From Bacteroidota bacterium (GTDB lineage: Bacteria > Bacteroidota > Bacteroidia > Chitinophagales > Chitinophagaceae): 60,838 nt of DNA. The notes under the pieces are model-generated. The model saw only the letters and a program-made list of their open reading frames with translations. It ran no database searches and was not told where the DNA came from. This document shows positions 16,374-24,821 of the stretch, piece by piece; positions within the stretch are counted from its first letter, which is position 1; every line of letters begins with the position of its first letter. Location of the stretch: the NCBI GenBank assembly GCA_005884665.1, contig VBAT01000033.1:1-60838 (forward strand), written 5' to 3'. A program made the translations under genes and the position numbers.

Positions 16374-16384
16374 TCAGGTTGAGA
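16374..16384 (+). repeat. front box of cassette 15 without a full attC-like site
   Basis: GTTATTAGCGGT contains ATTAGCGGT (16376-16384), the reverse complement of ACCGCTAAC at 17635-17643 except for one base. The repeat that should end here is missing, so the attC of the previous cassette (14) has been lost, probably by deletion. Confidence 0.45.
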
Positions 16385-16416
16385 AAACCCCAGGGAATTT
16401 TAGACAAAGACGACAA

Positions 16417-17604
16417 ATGTTTGAAAAACTAATAGGTAATAAAAAGCTTGGCGGAGTTGTCTGCATGATTTGGAAAGATGGTCAGGTTGTTTATCAGGAT
16501 AGTCAGGGATACAGGGATTTGGAGACATATGAATTGATGACTATGGATACCCTTTTCAGAATTGCTTCCATGACAAAACCGATTACTTCAGTACTCACTA
16601 TGATGCTGTGCGAAGAGAAGAAATTAAGCCTCGACGATAAAATAACGAAATGGTTTCCCCAATTCAGTAAGATGAAAGTCCTGAAAAGTCAGTCTGGAGA
16701 ATACGAAGATGCAAACCGGCTCATTACTATACTGGATTTACTAACACATAGAGCAGGTTTTACGTATAGTGGATTTCAGAAAGGAAAACTTAGAGATGAC
16801 TACAATGAAGTTTTAGGAGGCGACATCGATACAGAATGCACAAATGAACAATGGATAAATGGCCTGGCCAGTTTACCTCTGGTAAATCAGCCGGGTGAGA
16901 TATTCAATTACGGCAAATCTACTGATCTATTGGGTATACTCATTTCAACGATAGAAGGAAAAAAACTGGGCAAAGTAATGGAAGAAAAAATATTCAATCC
17001 ATTAGGAATGACAGATACCTTTTTTGATGTCCCCTACAGCAAAAGAAATAGGTGTGCCTCAAATTTTGGTTATGACGAATCGGGTAATTTGGTAATCCTT
17101 GAAACCGTTCCATCGAAAATGGCATTCAAAGAACGCCCTCCAGATTTAGAATTTGAAGCAGGTAGCGGTGGACTTTGGTCAACCATCGGCGACTATTTAA
17201 AATTTTCAAGACTTTTTGTAGAAAACGGAAGTTCAGACGGTATTCAAATTTTGAAACCAGAAACGATTCACTTTATGTGCTCCAATCAGCTGACCGATTA
17301 TCAAAGGGAACATTCAACATTGCTGGGTTCAGCAATGTTCCGGGAACACTATGGCTTTGGCCTCGGGCTTGCCGTGGTTTTGAAAGAAAACAAATATGGA
17401 TCGATGCCTTGTGCGGGCTCAATTGGTTCTGTTGGCTGGCCGGGTGCATATGGTGGTTGGTGGTCAGCAGACCCAATCAAAAAAACGGTTTCCATATTTC
17501 TAACACATTCTATGACCGAATTAAAACAACTTGCGCAGGGTATTGGATTTGAATTATATGAAGCAATTGACATTTTTTCTAATTATAGCAAAGAGAATAT
17601 TTAG
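16417..17604 (+). CDS. cassette 15: serine hydrolase, class C beta-lactamase family
   Basis: A 395-residue protein with no signal peptide, so probably cytoplasmic. The SxxK motif is SMTK in FRIASMTKPITSVLTMML (about residue 51). The second element is FNYGKSTDLLG (Y-x-x in place of YxN). Near the C-terminus is GSVGWPGAYGGWW, in the place of the third motif. It resembles esterases of family VIII and EstB-like proteins more than exported beta-lactamases. It is the last cassette of the array, with front and back boxes agreeing in 8 of 9 positions. Confidence 0.87.
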   Translation: MFEKLIGNKKLGGVVCMIWKDGQVVYQDSQGYRDLETYELMTMDTLFRIASMTKPITSVLTMMLCEEKKLSLDDKITKWFPQFSKMKVLKSQSGEYEDANRLITILDLLTHRAGFTYSGFQKGKLRDDYNEVLGGDIDTECTNEQWINGLASLPLVNQPGEIFNYGKSTDLLGILISTIEGKKLGKVMEEKIFNPLGMTDTFFDVPYSKRNRCASNFGYDESGNLVILETVPSKMAFKERPPDLEFEAGSGGLWSTIGDYLKFSRLFVENGSSDGIQILKPETIHFMCSNQLTDYQREHSTLLGSAMFREHYGFGLGLAVVLKENKYGSMPCAGSIGSVGWPGAYGGWWSADPIKKTVSIFLTHSMTELKQLAQGIGFELYEAIDIFSNYSKENI

Positions 17605-17634
17605 TCAATAAGTGGAACAAAATATGAAGCCAGA

Positions 17635-17780
17635 ACCGCTAACATTTAGTTTGCTGCAATGCTGACAGACGGAAGAGCAATCGGCATTTCGAGTCTCCGG
17701 CACATTGCCAGCCTCGGCCCTGGCGCGGCTGGCCGAAGGACCTGCCTGCCGGTAGTCAGGTATAAACTCATCGCCATACG
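17635..17780 (+). repeat. attC-like site S15 (right end of array)
   Basis: Opening box ACCGCTAAC (17635-17643), ATT, TAGTTTGCTGC. The palindrome-like CCTGCCTGCCGGTAGTCAGG at 17741-17760 is inside. No closing GTT box is clear; GGCCCTGGCGCGG at about 17717 could be the remains of the right arm. It marks the end of the array. Confidence 0.5.
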
Positions 17781-17891
17781 CACAACCGGCAGATTAGTAA
17801 AGCCTTTTATTCCGATAGTCATAACAATGTGGTGAGAGGTATTTTTGTTTTAAGATCTTAGTTAAGAAAACATAGAAGTTAGCATTTATTT

Positions 17892-17922
17892 GAACCCCAG
17901 GTTTGTTCCCTGGGGTTTTTGT
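17892..17922 (+). terminator. copy of the rRNA-type terminator
   Basis: AACCCCAGG and CCTGGGGTT pair around TTTGTTC, followed by TTTTTG. The stem, the loop and the bases before it (GCATTTATTTGAACCCC) are close to the 5S terminator and the very end of 5S at 641-688. It would end transcription running through the array. Confidence 0.75.
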
Positions 17923-17930
17923 TTCAAAAA

Positions 17931-17960
17931 CAGAGATCCCGATGAAAGTCGGGATCTCTA
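17931..17960 (-). terminator. hairpin ending the haloperoxidase gene
   Basis: AGAGATCCCGA and TCGGGATCTCT form an 11-bp stem. Read on the - strand it is followed by GTTTTTG, so it suits the gene ending at 17997. The stem could work in both directions. Confidence 0.6.
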
Positions 17961-17996
17961 TGGTCTGACTGATCTTTTGCTATGTTGAAGGAATCT

Positions 17997-19361
17997 CTAC
18001 TTCTTAAACTTCAGAATATTCAACACATTTGTCGCAATTCTTTCTCCCTGTTTCCTGCCCTCCACGCATGAATACGTATAATGCAGACCTGCATATACTC
18101 TTGCTTTTCCAATATCAACCGCCATTTCGTCGAATGAGTTATAAGTGCGGGGTGCCATACCCAAATAATCATAGGTATGCAGTGTAAAATGATAGTTGTC
18201 GCCAAAAATATTGGCCAACACTTTAGTAACAGCACCGGCCATCTGGGAGTGCGCAGAGGGAAATTCGGGATGCGGAGGCATAGTGATCAGGGGATTCCAG
18301 CTGGAGTGCCCCAACACCTGCCGGATATAACGGGTAGGCCTGTCCTGCAATACCGAATATTTGATCTGCCAGCAATTGATCATAGCCTCGGCAAAGGCGA
18401 TCCCGGTTTTTGCATGAGCAAGTGCATAAAAATCGAGCTGGGGATTTTCTACATGCATTACCTGACTGAATGTAGATATATAATTAGTTGCCTGGGGATA
18501 CCCGGGACTGTCCCTGTAATATAGTGCGGTCGCTGTTTGCTCGGGAGTCAGCGTTAACGATACATCATACACTTCCTTTACCATTGCATAATAAGCGGAG
18601 TTGGGATCGGTGGAGTAAGTCGGTGGCAGTGGTGATGCCGTTCCGATTGAAACACCCGGTACAAAAGACCTGTTATTGCCCCAATAAGGCTCTGCGATAC
18701 CTGTTGGATTCGGTGCTGTATTTGTCCAGGATCCTGGAGGTCCGTTGGGGGTGTAAGGATCGTTCGCGTGATCAGATCCGTCAGTTGCTGACCATGTAAA
18801 TATTCTTTCCGCCACCGTCCTGCCGAAATCTTTAGACCGTTGAAATGTTTCTGTATTGTTGAGTTCTGCCTGGTATTCGGTATTCAGTGCATTTTCCAGG
18901 GAGTCCATGGAAGCGATATTTACATTAGAAACATTTGCCAGGGTAAAAAAATGTTTATTCATATACGCGAGAGCTGCGTTAGCACAGGTCGGCCAGTGGT
19001 AAGCCTTGCCTGGCTCGGTAGCGGGCATAGCAGGCATGCTCGTGAGTTGACCATGGAGGGTTTGATAGGAAGGCATGCCCGGAACTACGGATTCATATAA
19101 TGCTATACCGCAATAAGCAAAATACCGATGACCATGCCGTCCGAATGGATTGACTGCGGTAGGAGTTCGCAATAACCTTAGCTGAAGATCCTGCCATTTC
19201 TGGGCAACCTCTGCAGAAAATGTGTTTGTTTGTTTCAAATGCCCATGCGCATTTTCGGAGTCGGCGCCGGCAGTTTGTTCCTTCTTACAGGAAGAAAAAA
19301 TCAAAATTGTACACGTAACCAGTGCTATTCTTTTTAATAGCAAATTGAAAAGCGTTTTCAT
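17997..19361 (-). CDS. vanadium-dependent haloperoxidase/PAP2-like lipoprotein
   Basis: A 454-residue protein with lipoprotein signal (ILIFSSCKK, Cys at about residue 25). The active-site motifs of the vanadium chloroperoxidase and PAP2 group are near the C-terminus: RPTRYIRQ, then HPEFPSAHSQMAG and finally GKARVYAGLHYTYSCVEGR with the His that would hold vanadate or accept phosphate. The family oxidises halides with peroxide or, in the PAP2 branch, removes phosphate; the acid phosphatase reading remains possible. It is transcribed toward the array and is not part of it. Confidence 0.88.
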   Translation of the reverse strand: MKTLFNLLLKRIALVTCTILIFSSCKKEQTAGADSENAHGHLKQTNTFSAEVAQKWQDLQLRLLRTPTAVNPFGRHGHRYFAYCGIALYESVVPGMPSYQTLHGQLTSMPAMPATEPGKAYHWPTCANAALAYMNKHFFTLANVSNVNIASMDSLENALNTEYQAELNNTETFQRSKDFGRTVAERIFTWSATDGSDHANDPYTPNGPPGSWTNTAPNPTGIAEPYWGNNRSFVPGVSIGTASPLPPTYSTDPNSAYYAMVKEVYDVSLTLTPEQTATALYYRDSPGYPQATNYISTFSQVMHVENPQLDFYALAHAKTGIAFAEAMINCWQIKYSVLQDRPTRYIRQVLGHSSWNPLITMPPHPEFPSAHSQMAGAVTKVLANIFGDNYHFTLHTYDYLGMAPRTYNSFDEMAVDIGKARVYAGLHYTYSCVEGRKQGERIATNVLNILKFKK

Positions 19362-19397
19362 TTTGGAAAGTTTTAGTTGATAAATAAGTTGTCAAAC

Positions 19398-19405
19398 CAA
19401 AACTA
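19398..19405 (-). promoter_or_regulatory. -7 element upstream of the haloperoxidase gene
   Basis: On the - strand the sequence is TAGTTTTG, a perfect TAnnTTTG box, about 37 bases before the start codon at 19361. No convincing -33 element is seen at the right distance. Confidence 0.4.
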
Positions 19406-19603
19406 GCCGCGCAACAGGGCTGTAAATATTTTATATCGGCAGGCAAACTTTATAAGATAGCAGAAGGCCTCTCTCGTGTAATTACCTGCATTTATCGACG
19501 ACGAACTGCATTTGCAGAAAAAGGTGTTCGCCCTGTCGTAAAATATTTTATAAACCGGAATTTGACGATATGATTGTTTAACTTGGTAAGGCATCGCAGA
19601 TCT

Positions 19604-20791
19604 ATGAATATTTATGACTTCATATTTTTAAAGCAACGTCGCTATCGCTTTTGGCGACATTTTATATTCTGGATCGGGTGGTGCCTTTACTTCGCCTTGA
19701 CATTCCTGGTTCCTACTTATTGGGTACCTAACTGGGACCTTCGGGGGCGCATGCCGCAGGTTGAGCAATATGGCGTGCTTATTTCCTGCTTACGAATATT
19801 GATGAACAGTATACTGATGACGATCGTTCATATGGCGCTGGTATACGGCATTCTTTATTTTTTTATTCCACAGTATGATTTAAAAAAAAGAAATAAACTT
19901 GCTACAACAGCTCTATTAATCCTGTTTGTTATTATCATTGCCTGTTTTAATTACCTGAACTTCCTGTTGACCTTTGCTATCAGCACACAGATGGGCTTTT
20001 TTGATACAATGCCTGGCTTCGATTTTATTGCTCCTATCTGGATTCGGCAGATAATCATTAATTATCCAACGATCATCGGTTTTGCAGTAGCCATCAAACT
20101 GTCCAAGCGCTGGTACCTGAAACAACAGGAAACAGCGCAACTTGTCCGTGAAAAGATCAATGCTGAGCTGCTGTTGTTAAAATCACAGGTGCACCCACAT
20201 TTTTTATTTAATACACTCAACAATATTTATTCCTTTATATTAAATGGCTCACCCAAAGCACCAGAAATGATAAAAACGCTTTCGAGCCTGCTGTACTATA
20301 TCCTGAATGATTGCGATCGCCCTTTTGTTCCATTAAAAAAAGAAATTGCAATGATACAGGACTATGTAGAATTGGAGAGGATCCGGTACGGGAATAACCT
20401 AAACCTGAACCTGCACATCCGGGGAGATTCATCGGGCAAACTAATAAGCCCGTTATTATTAATCCCATTTGTTGAAAACAGCTTTAAACATGGCACCAGC
20501 CGAATGCTCACGCATCCCTGGATAAGACTCGAGATCGCAATAGAAGATAACTTACTTGATTTCAGGATATCCAATAACCGTCCCGAAAAACATGAAAGCT
20601 CCGTGAGAAAAGGGATCGGTCTTACAAACGTAAAAAAGCGGCTGGAACTGCTTTATCCCAATGCGCATTCGTTGTCGATTGTCGAAAATGAGATGAGCTA
20701 TGATGTTTTAGTAAAAATTGCTTTGGTAACACCGGCTGAGAACGGCGCGCCGACCGGGCTAAAAGACAAAGTGATCTATGAACTGGCATGA
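19604..20791 (+). CDS. LytS-type sensor histidine kinase
   Basis: A 395-residue membrane protein from ATG at 19604. About four hydrophobic segments fill residues 20-170 (for example FWIGWCLYFALTFLV). A kinase domain of the PF06580 type follows: SQVHPHFLFNTLNNIYSFIL with phospho-acceptor His199, the N-box PFVENSFKHG, and the G-box GIGLTNVKKRLELLYP. It would sense an unknown signal and phosphorylate a LytTR regulator, most likely the one at 21928. Its stop overlaps the start of the second kinase by 14 bases, so the three genes are one operon. Confidence 0.92.
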   Translation: MNIYDFIFLKQRRYRFWRHFIFWIGWCLYFALTFLVPTYWVPNWDLRGRMPQVEQYGVLISCLRILMNSILMTIVHMALVYGILYFFIPQYDLKKRNKLATTALLILFVIIIACFNYLNFLLTFAISTQMGFFDTMPGFDFIAPIWIRQIIINYPTIIGFAVAIKLSKRWYLKQQETAQLVREKINAELLLLKSQVHPHFLFNTLNNIYSFILNGSPKAPEMIKTLSSLLYYILNDCDRPFVPLKKEIAMIQDYVELERIRYGNNLNLNLHIRGDSSGKLISPLLLIPFVENSFKHGTSRMLTHPWIRLEIAIEDNLLDFRISNNRPEKHESSVRKGIGLTNVKKRLELLYPNAHSLSIVENEMSYDVLVKIALVTPAENGAPTGLKDKVIYELA

Positions 20792-21941
20792 ATTTGTTTT
20801 TTCGGAAAAAAGCAAACCGCTTATAGCGCGACACCTGGCTTTCTGGCTATTTTGGTGGCTGTACCTGGCTGCTACCTACTACTATTACCTCCAGGCGGGA
20901 CTACAGAAGATCGCTTTCGGAGACCTCAGCTTGCTTTTGGCAGTGAAAACATTCTTATTAATTAGCGTGCTGGCGGTGACCTGTTATTTTTTTATTTATG
21001 TCTTATTACCCCGGTATGTATTCGGAAGAAAATATGTTCCCCTTGGTGCCGGTATCGTTTTATTGGCTGTTTTTCTATTGTGGGCGGGCTACCTGTTACA
21101 CGCCACTGTGTTCCCCATCGTGGATGCAAGGTATCATTACACAATTTCAGCCGGTAATAGCACGCTTTGGTGGACAAACATCAATTCCGGTCTCCTGAAT
21201 GCGCCAAAACTGATTGCGGCAGCCACAGCGATCAAATTGGTGAAGCGCTGGTACTTCAAACAAAAAGAAAAGGAACGGGTAGAAAAGGAAAAGCTGGTCA
21301 CCGACCTGCAACTGATGAAGGCGCAGATACGGCCAGGTTTTCTTTTCAGTTCTCTCAACCAGATATATGAGGCGGCAAAAAAGAATTCACCGGAAGCGCC
21401 GGAACTCCTGATAAAACTGGCTGACCTGTTGAGCTACCTGCTATATGAATGCGACGAGATCAAGGTGCCACTGGAGAAAGAATTAAAGATGATGAAAGAA
21501 TACATGCTGCTGGAAAAAGCGAGATACGGTGGCCGTCTCGATTTGGAAATCGCGGTACGGGGAGAAATGTCAGGTAAACAAATTGCCCCACTTTTATTAT
21601 TGCCATTCATCGAAGACAGTTTCAGTCATGGTGCCAACCAGAGCGAACAGGCATGGACTAATCTGGATATTATCATCGATAACGAAACATTATCCATGAA
21701 ACTGTTAAGTGGTATGGTATCAACGGAAATTAGTGATGATGTCATTACCGGACAGCAATTGAACATCGAGAAGAGATTACAACTGTTGTATGCCGGCAAT
21801 TATGAATTGAAGAGGTATGTTGAAAACGAGATTTATGTTGTGGTGTTGAAACTTAACCTGGCTGAAAAAAACCAGCCCGGGATGCAAATGATCGAAAGCA
21901 ATAACGAACAAAAAATACGTAACGACTATGCCCTCAACTAA
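20778..21941 (+). CDS. LytS-type kinase paralogue, probably catalytically inactive
   Basis: A 387-residue paralogue of the previous gene with the same layout: about four membrane helices, then the kinase-like domain. The acceptor motif PHFLFN is here PGFLFS, so the conserved His is Gly187. The N-box is PFIEDSFSHG, with Asn changed to Asp. The glycine-rich ATP lid GIGLTNVKKRL is reduced to GQQLNIEKRL. A role as pseudokinase partner of the upstream kinase is likely. The start overlaps the upstream stop, and its own stop overlaps the regulator start by 14 bases. Confidence 0.9.
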   Translation: MNWHEFVFSEKSKPLIARHLAFWLFWWLYLAATYYYYLQAGLQKIAFGDLSLLLAVKTFLLISVLAVTCYFFIYVLLPRYVFGRKYVPLGAGIVLLAVFLLWAGYLLHATVFPIVDARYHYTISAGNSTLWWTNINSGLLNAPKLIAAATAIKLVKRWYFKQKEKERVEKEKLVTDLQLMKAQIRPGFLFSSLNQIYEAAKKNSPEAPELLIKLADLLSYLLYECDEIKVPLEKELKMMKEYMLLEKARYGGRLDLEIAVRGEMSGKQIAPLLLLPFIEDSFSHGANQSEQAWTNLDIIIDNETLSMKLLSGMVSTEISDDVITGQQLNIEKRLQLLYAGNYELKRYVENEIYVVVLKLNLAEKNQPGMQMIESNNEQKIRNDYALN

Positions 21942-22704
21942 AAAAATAAGATGCCTTGTCATTGATGACGAACTGCCGGCCAGGGAGATATTGGGAAAGC
22001 ATATTTCGGATGTCGAGGCGCTTGAGTTGGCAGGTAGTTGCACCAACGCGGTGGAGGCGCTTTCTTTTTTGCAATCCAATACGGTAGACCTGCTCTTTTT
22101 GGATATTCAAATGCCTCATATATTGGGCACCAATTTTATCCGGACACTGAAAGATCCGCCTAAAGTAATATTTACTACTGCATACAGAAAATATGCTGTT
22201 GAAGGTTTTGAACTCGACGCCGTCGATTATATTCTTAAACCAATCAGTTTTGACAGGTTTTTAAAGTCGGTCAACAAAATTTTCCAACTAAACCTCCAGA
22301 GTACGGCGCCAGCTGTTACGGAAAGCTCTACAGAGCCTGCACACCCTTTTTTATACCTGCGGGTGGACCGCAAAATGGTGAAGGTCTTGTTTGACGATAT
22401 CCTGTATATTGAAGGGTTGAGGGATTATGTCAGGTTATTTACGACTACAAAGACCCTTGTCACCAAGCACCTGTTGGCTTCGCTGCAGGAAATGTTGCCG
22501 GCGGACGCTTTCCTTCGTATCCACCGATCATACATAGTATCCATTAATAAGATCGATTCATACGATTCGGATCTTTTGGAGATCCGCAAAAAAGAGTTGC
22601 CGATAGGCCGTTTATATAAGCATGATGTCAGCCGGCTTCTTGGAGCTTCCTCGATTTACCCGGCTGCAAAAAAGAATAACAAAGAAAGCAATGACATGAA
22701 GTGA
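21928..22704 (+). CDS. LytTR-family response regulator
   Basis: A 258-residue protein. The receiver domain (residues 1-125) has the acidic pair DDE, phospho-acceptor Asp59 in LLFLDIQMP, the Thr of VIFTTAY and the Lys of YILKPIS. A linker precedes the LytTR DNA-binding domain (about 150-245), with ILYIEGLRDYVRLFT and FLRIHRSYIVSINKI. It would bind promoter DNA as a dimer when phosphorylated by the LytS-type kinase. The nearest candidate target is the barrel gene 30 bases downstream. Confidence 0.95.
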   Translation: MPSTKKIRCLVIDDELPAREILGKHISDVEALELAGSCTNAVEALSFLQSNTVDLLFLDIQMPHILGTNFIRTLKDPPKVIFTTAYRKYAVEGFELDAVDYILKPISFDRFLKSVNKIFQLNLQSTAPAVTESSTEPAHPFLYLRVDRKMVKVLFDDILYIEGLRDYVRLFTTTKTLVTKHLLASLQEMLPADAFLRIHRSYIVSINKIDSYDSDLLEIRKKELPIGRLYKHDVSRLLGASSIYPAAKKNNKESNDMK

Positions 22705-22734
22705 AAATCGACAACCAAACAAAAATTTTTCTGT

Positions 22735-23753
22735 ATGAAAGCTTTTATCGTGCTCATATTATGCATTTCGGTGCCGGCGACGCAGTTGCGTTCCCAGGGA
22801 TGTGTGGCCATACGAAATGTTGCTGGCATCAGCCCGGACTTATTTTTTGACAACCTTAAACCCGGCGAGCGGTGTATTCTTAATATAACCAATCGTTACT
22901 TCGAGGCTAGTAAAAGCTTCAGGGGTACTAGGTCTTTTTCAGATACTCTTGTTACGAACCGGATTTATACATTGAATTTATCTGTTTCGGCTATACTCGA
23001 CAATGGGTGGATGCTGAGCCTGGGTATACCGATGTCTGCCAACTCACGCAATAACGGGGCGGATCACAAAGGCCCCCTGAGTTATCCCAAGTATACAACC
23101 AGTGCATTTGGTCTGGGAGATATTCGGTTTACAATTTATAAATGGCTACTGCCTTTTTCTCCTAACCAAAAAGGCAATATCCAGGCGGGACTCGGAATAA
23201 AGTTCGCTACGGGGGATTATAGGTACCAGGATTATTTCGTACGCAATGACAGTACAAAAATACTTGCCCCGGTTGACCAGGCCATTCAACTGGGGGATGG
23301 AGGCACGGGAATAATAGCTGAACTCAATGGATTTTATTCTTTGGGCGGAAAAATCAAATTATTTGCCCAGGGATATTATCTTATTAACCCAAGGGAACAA
23401 AATGGAGTTTCTAATTTAAAAGGGAGAAATCCTACGCCGCAACAGGTCAGTAACAATACCACGGTAATGAGTGTTCCGGACCAGTTTAGTTTCCGGGCGG
23501 GCACTACTATTTTTATTCAAAAGTTTGTGTTCGGTGCGGCCTTCCGTTATGAAACAGTGCCCGTCAATGACCTGGTCGGAGGAAACAAAGGGTTCCGGAG
23601 GGCAGCTTCGATCTTATCAGCTGAACCAGGGTGGCTTTTGTTTATATGGGAATCCCCTTTAAGCGTAATATTATCCAAAATAGTCAGAACGATATGACTC
23701 CCGCAGCCTTTGCTGATTGGATCATATCTTTTGGAGTACAGTTCAGATTGTAA
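22735..23753 (+). pseudogene. outer-membrane beta-barrel protein with apparent frameshift near the end
   Basis: The first frame runs 22735-23697 (320 residues). It has a signal peptide (ending at LRSQ) and many amphipathic strands such as IYTLNLSVSAILDNGWMLSL and GKIKLFAQGYYLINP, as in a small outer-membrane barrel. After about residue 300 it turns into non-barrel sequence. In another frame the expected barrel end continues from about 23640: VYMGIPFKRN, then DWIISFGVQFRL and stop at 23751-23753. A single-base indel near 23625-23645 would restore the reading. It is either a sequencing error or a recent mutation. It lies 30 bases behind the LytTR gene. Confidence 0.72.
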
Positions 23754-23943
23754 ATATATAGAGGCCAACTTTTGAATTCCTGGTTTTTCACCCAAACATT
23801 CAGGGACTATACATTCATTCGCCGGAAAAAAACGCTTAATCCCGTTTATTTTCCGGATGGCTGGCAGTTTATTCCCTTTATTCCTGTTCTAATAAGCAAT
23901 TCTATCATGACGATAGTAGTTAGCTTCCATTCTAAAAATTATT

Positions 23944-24798
23944 ATGGAAACACAGGACAAAAACCAGGGGCACAATTGGGGCAATCATCCTCAACAGGAT
24001 GTCCGTTTCGAAAACGAATTGCTTAAGCTAAAATTACAGGCTGAAAGGGGAGCCTCATTTTACAATGTCAATGAAGATTTACCGCCTGAAATAGAGGCAG
24101 AATTCCTGAAAAATATTATCCGCTTCGAGGAATCCTTTGACAATGCAAAAGAGATAACGATCTATGAAAAGATCGGACGTCCCCAATTCAAGACCGCTGA
24201 CCTTCTTACTGAAGAAGAGACGGAAAATGAATTAAAGAAAGTGATGGATCTCTTGCATTCACATAATATCGAGCTCGATGTCATGGGCAGGTATCAATCT
24301 TCGGTGATTTATAAATTTATTACAGAAGAGTTGTTCCAGGAAAAAACCATGGAAATCGATATTCCCGGCTACATTAATGCTTTTATCTACGAAGAATTTC
24401 ATCTCAACCACCGGCTGGATATCCAGGATACCGCACAGCAGTTTTTCGACCAATGGTTTAATAAGGAGTTTGATGAGAGTAGTACCGGGTTTGCAAGCCA
24501 AATAGTTACCAGCAACGGTGAAACCTTTACAAGAGAAGAGATCATATTAAAGCTCGCCCATTGCCTGGAGAGCTATCATTCCTTTGACGATATCAGGTTC
24601 GCAGAGCCGGTAATAAGTTTTGAATGGAACGAGGAACAGGTAAAAGGTATGGGGCATGCCGAAGGAGCATTCAGTTATAATGCCAGCCTGGAGAATGGTG
24701 AAAGCATTCACATCTCGGGGCCCTTTAAATTATATATGATAAATGAATTCGGCCTGTGGCAGATCTTTTATTTCGTGTTTCCTGGTTTTGCCTGGTAG
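23944..24798 (+). CDS. hypothetical cytoplasmic protein
   Basis: A 284-residue acidic protein with no signal or membrane segment. It has no motif I can name. Conserved-looking stretches are ELDVMGRYQSSVIYKFITEE and MNEFGLW-type sequence at the end, where the last 60 residues (SYHSFDDIRFAEPVISFEW onward) look like a small beta-barrel of NTF2 type. It starts 190 bases after the barrel gene, in a gap with no clear promoter. Confidence 0.7.
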   Translation: METQDKNQGHNWGNHPQQDVRFENELLKLKLQAERGASFYNVNEDLPPEIEAEFLKNIIRFEESFDNAKEITIYEKIGRPQFKTADLLTEEETENELKKVMDLLHSHNIELDVMGRYQSSVIYKFITEELFQEKTMEIDIPGYINAFIYEEFHLNHRLDIQDTAQQFFDQWFNKEFDESSTGFASQIVTSNGETFTREEIILKLAHCLESYHSFDDIRFAEPVISFEWNEEQVKGMGHAEGAFSYNASLENGESIHISGPFKLYMINEFGLWQIFYFVFPGFAW

Positions 24799-24821
24799 GA
24801 TCGCGGAGTTTTCTTCAGCGG

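Larger units (their letters stand above)
1246..17643 (+). mobile_element. integron-like gene-cassette array without integrase
   Basis: Small promoter-poor genes, all on the + strand, are separated by related structured repeats. Each complete repeat opens with a box ending AAC, then 3 bases, then a GGGTTT arm. It closes with an AAGCCC arm, about 5 bases, then GTT. The decisive sign is that the bases at a cassette's front are the reverse complement of the opening box of that same cassette's downstream repeat, with a different box for each cassette. Matching pairs (front / back): 1246 / 1952, 3051 / 4004, 4758 / 5586, 5794 / 7036, 7282 / 7920, 11419 / 11929, 14020 / 14771 and 16376 / 17635. This is what excision and insertion of circular cassettes by an integron integrase leaves behind. 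There is no tyrosine recombinase in the window, so it is CALIN-like. Several junctions are eroded. The array lies behind an rRNA operon and in its orientation. Confidence 0.72.

Noticed and set aside
1104-17780. Regular repeats between unique stretches, suggesting a CRISPR array
   Set aside because: Repeats are 50-330 bp and differ from each other, and the unique parts are 500-1700 bp genes. No cas genes are present.
1104-17780. Repeats as MITEs or insertion sequences flanking genes
   Set aside because: No transposase, no constant terminal inverted repeats and no target duplications. End boxes change from site to site but match within a cassette.
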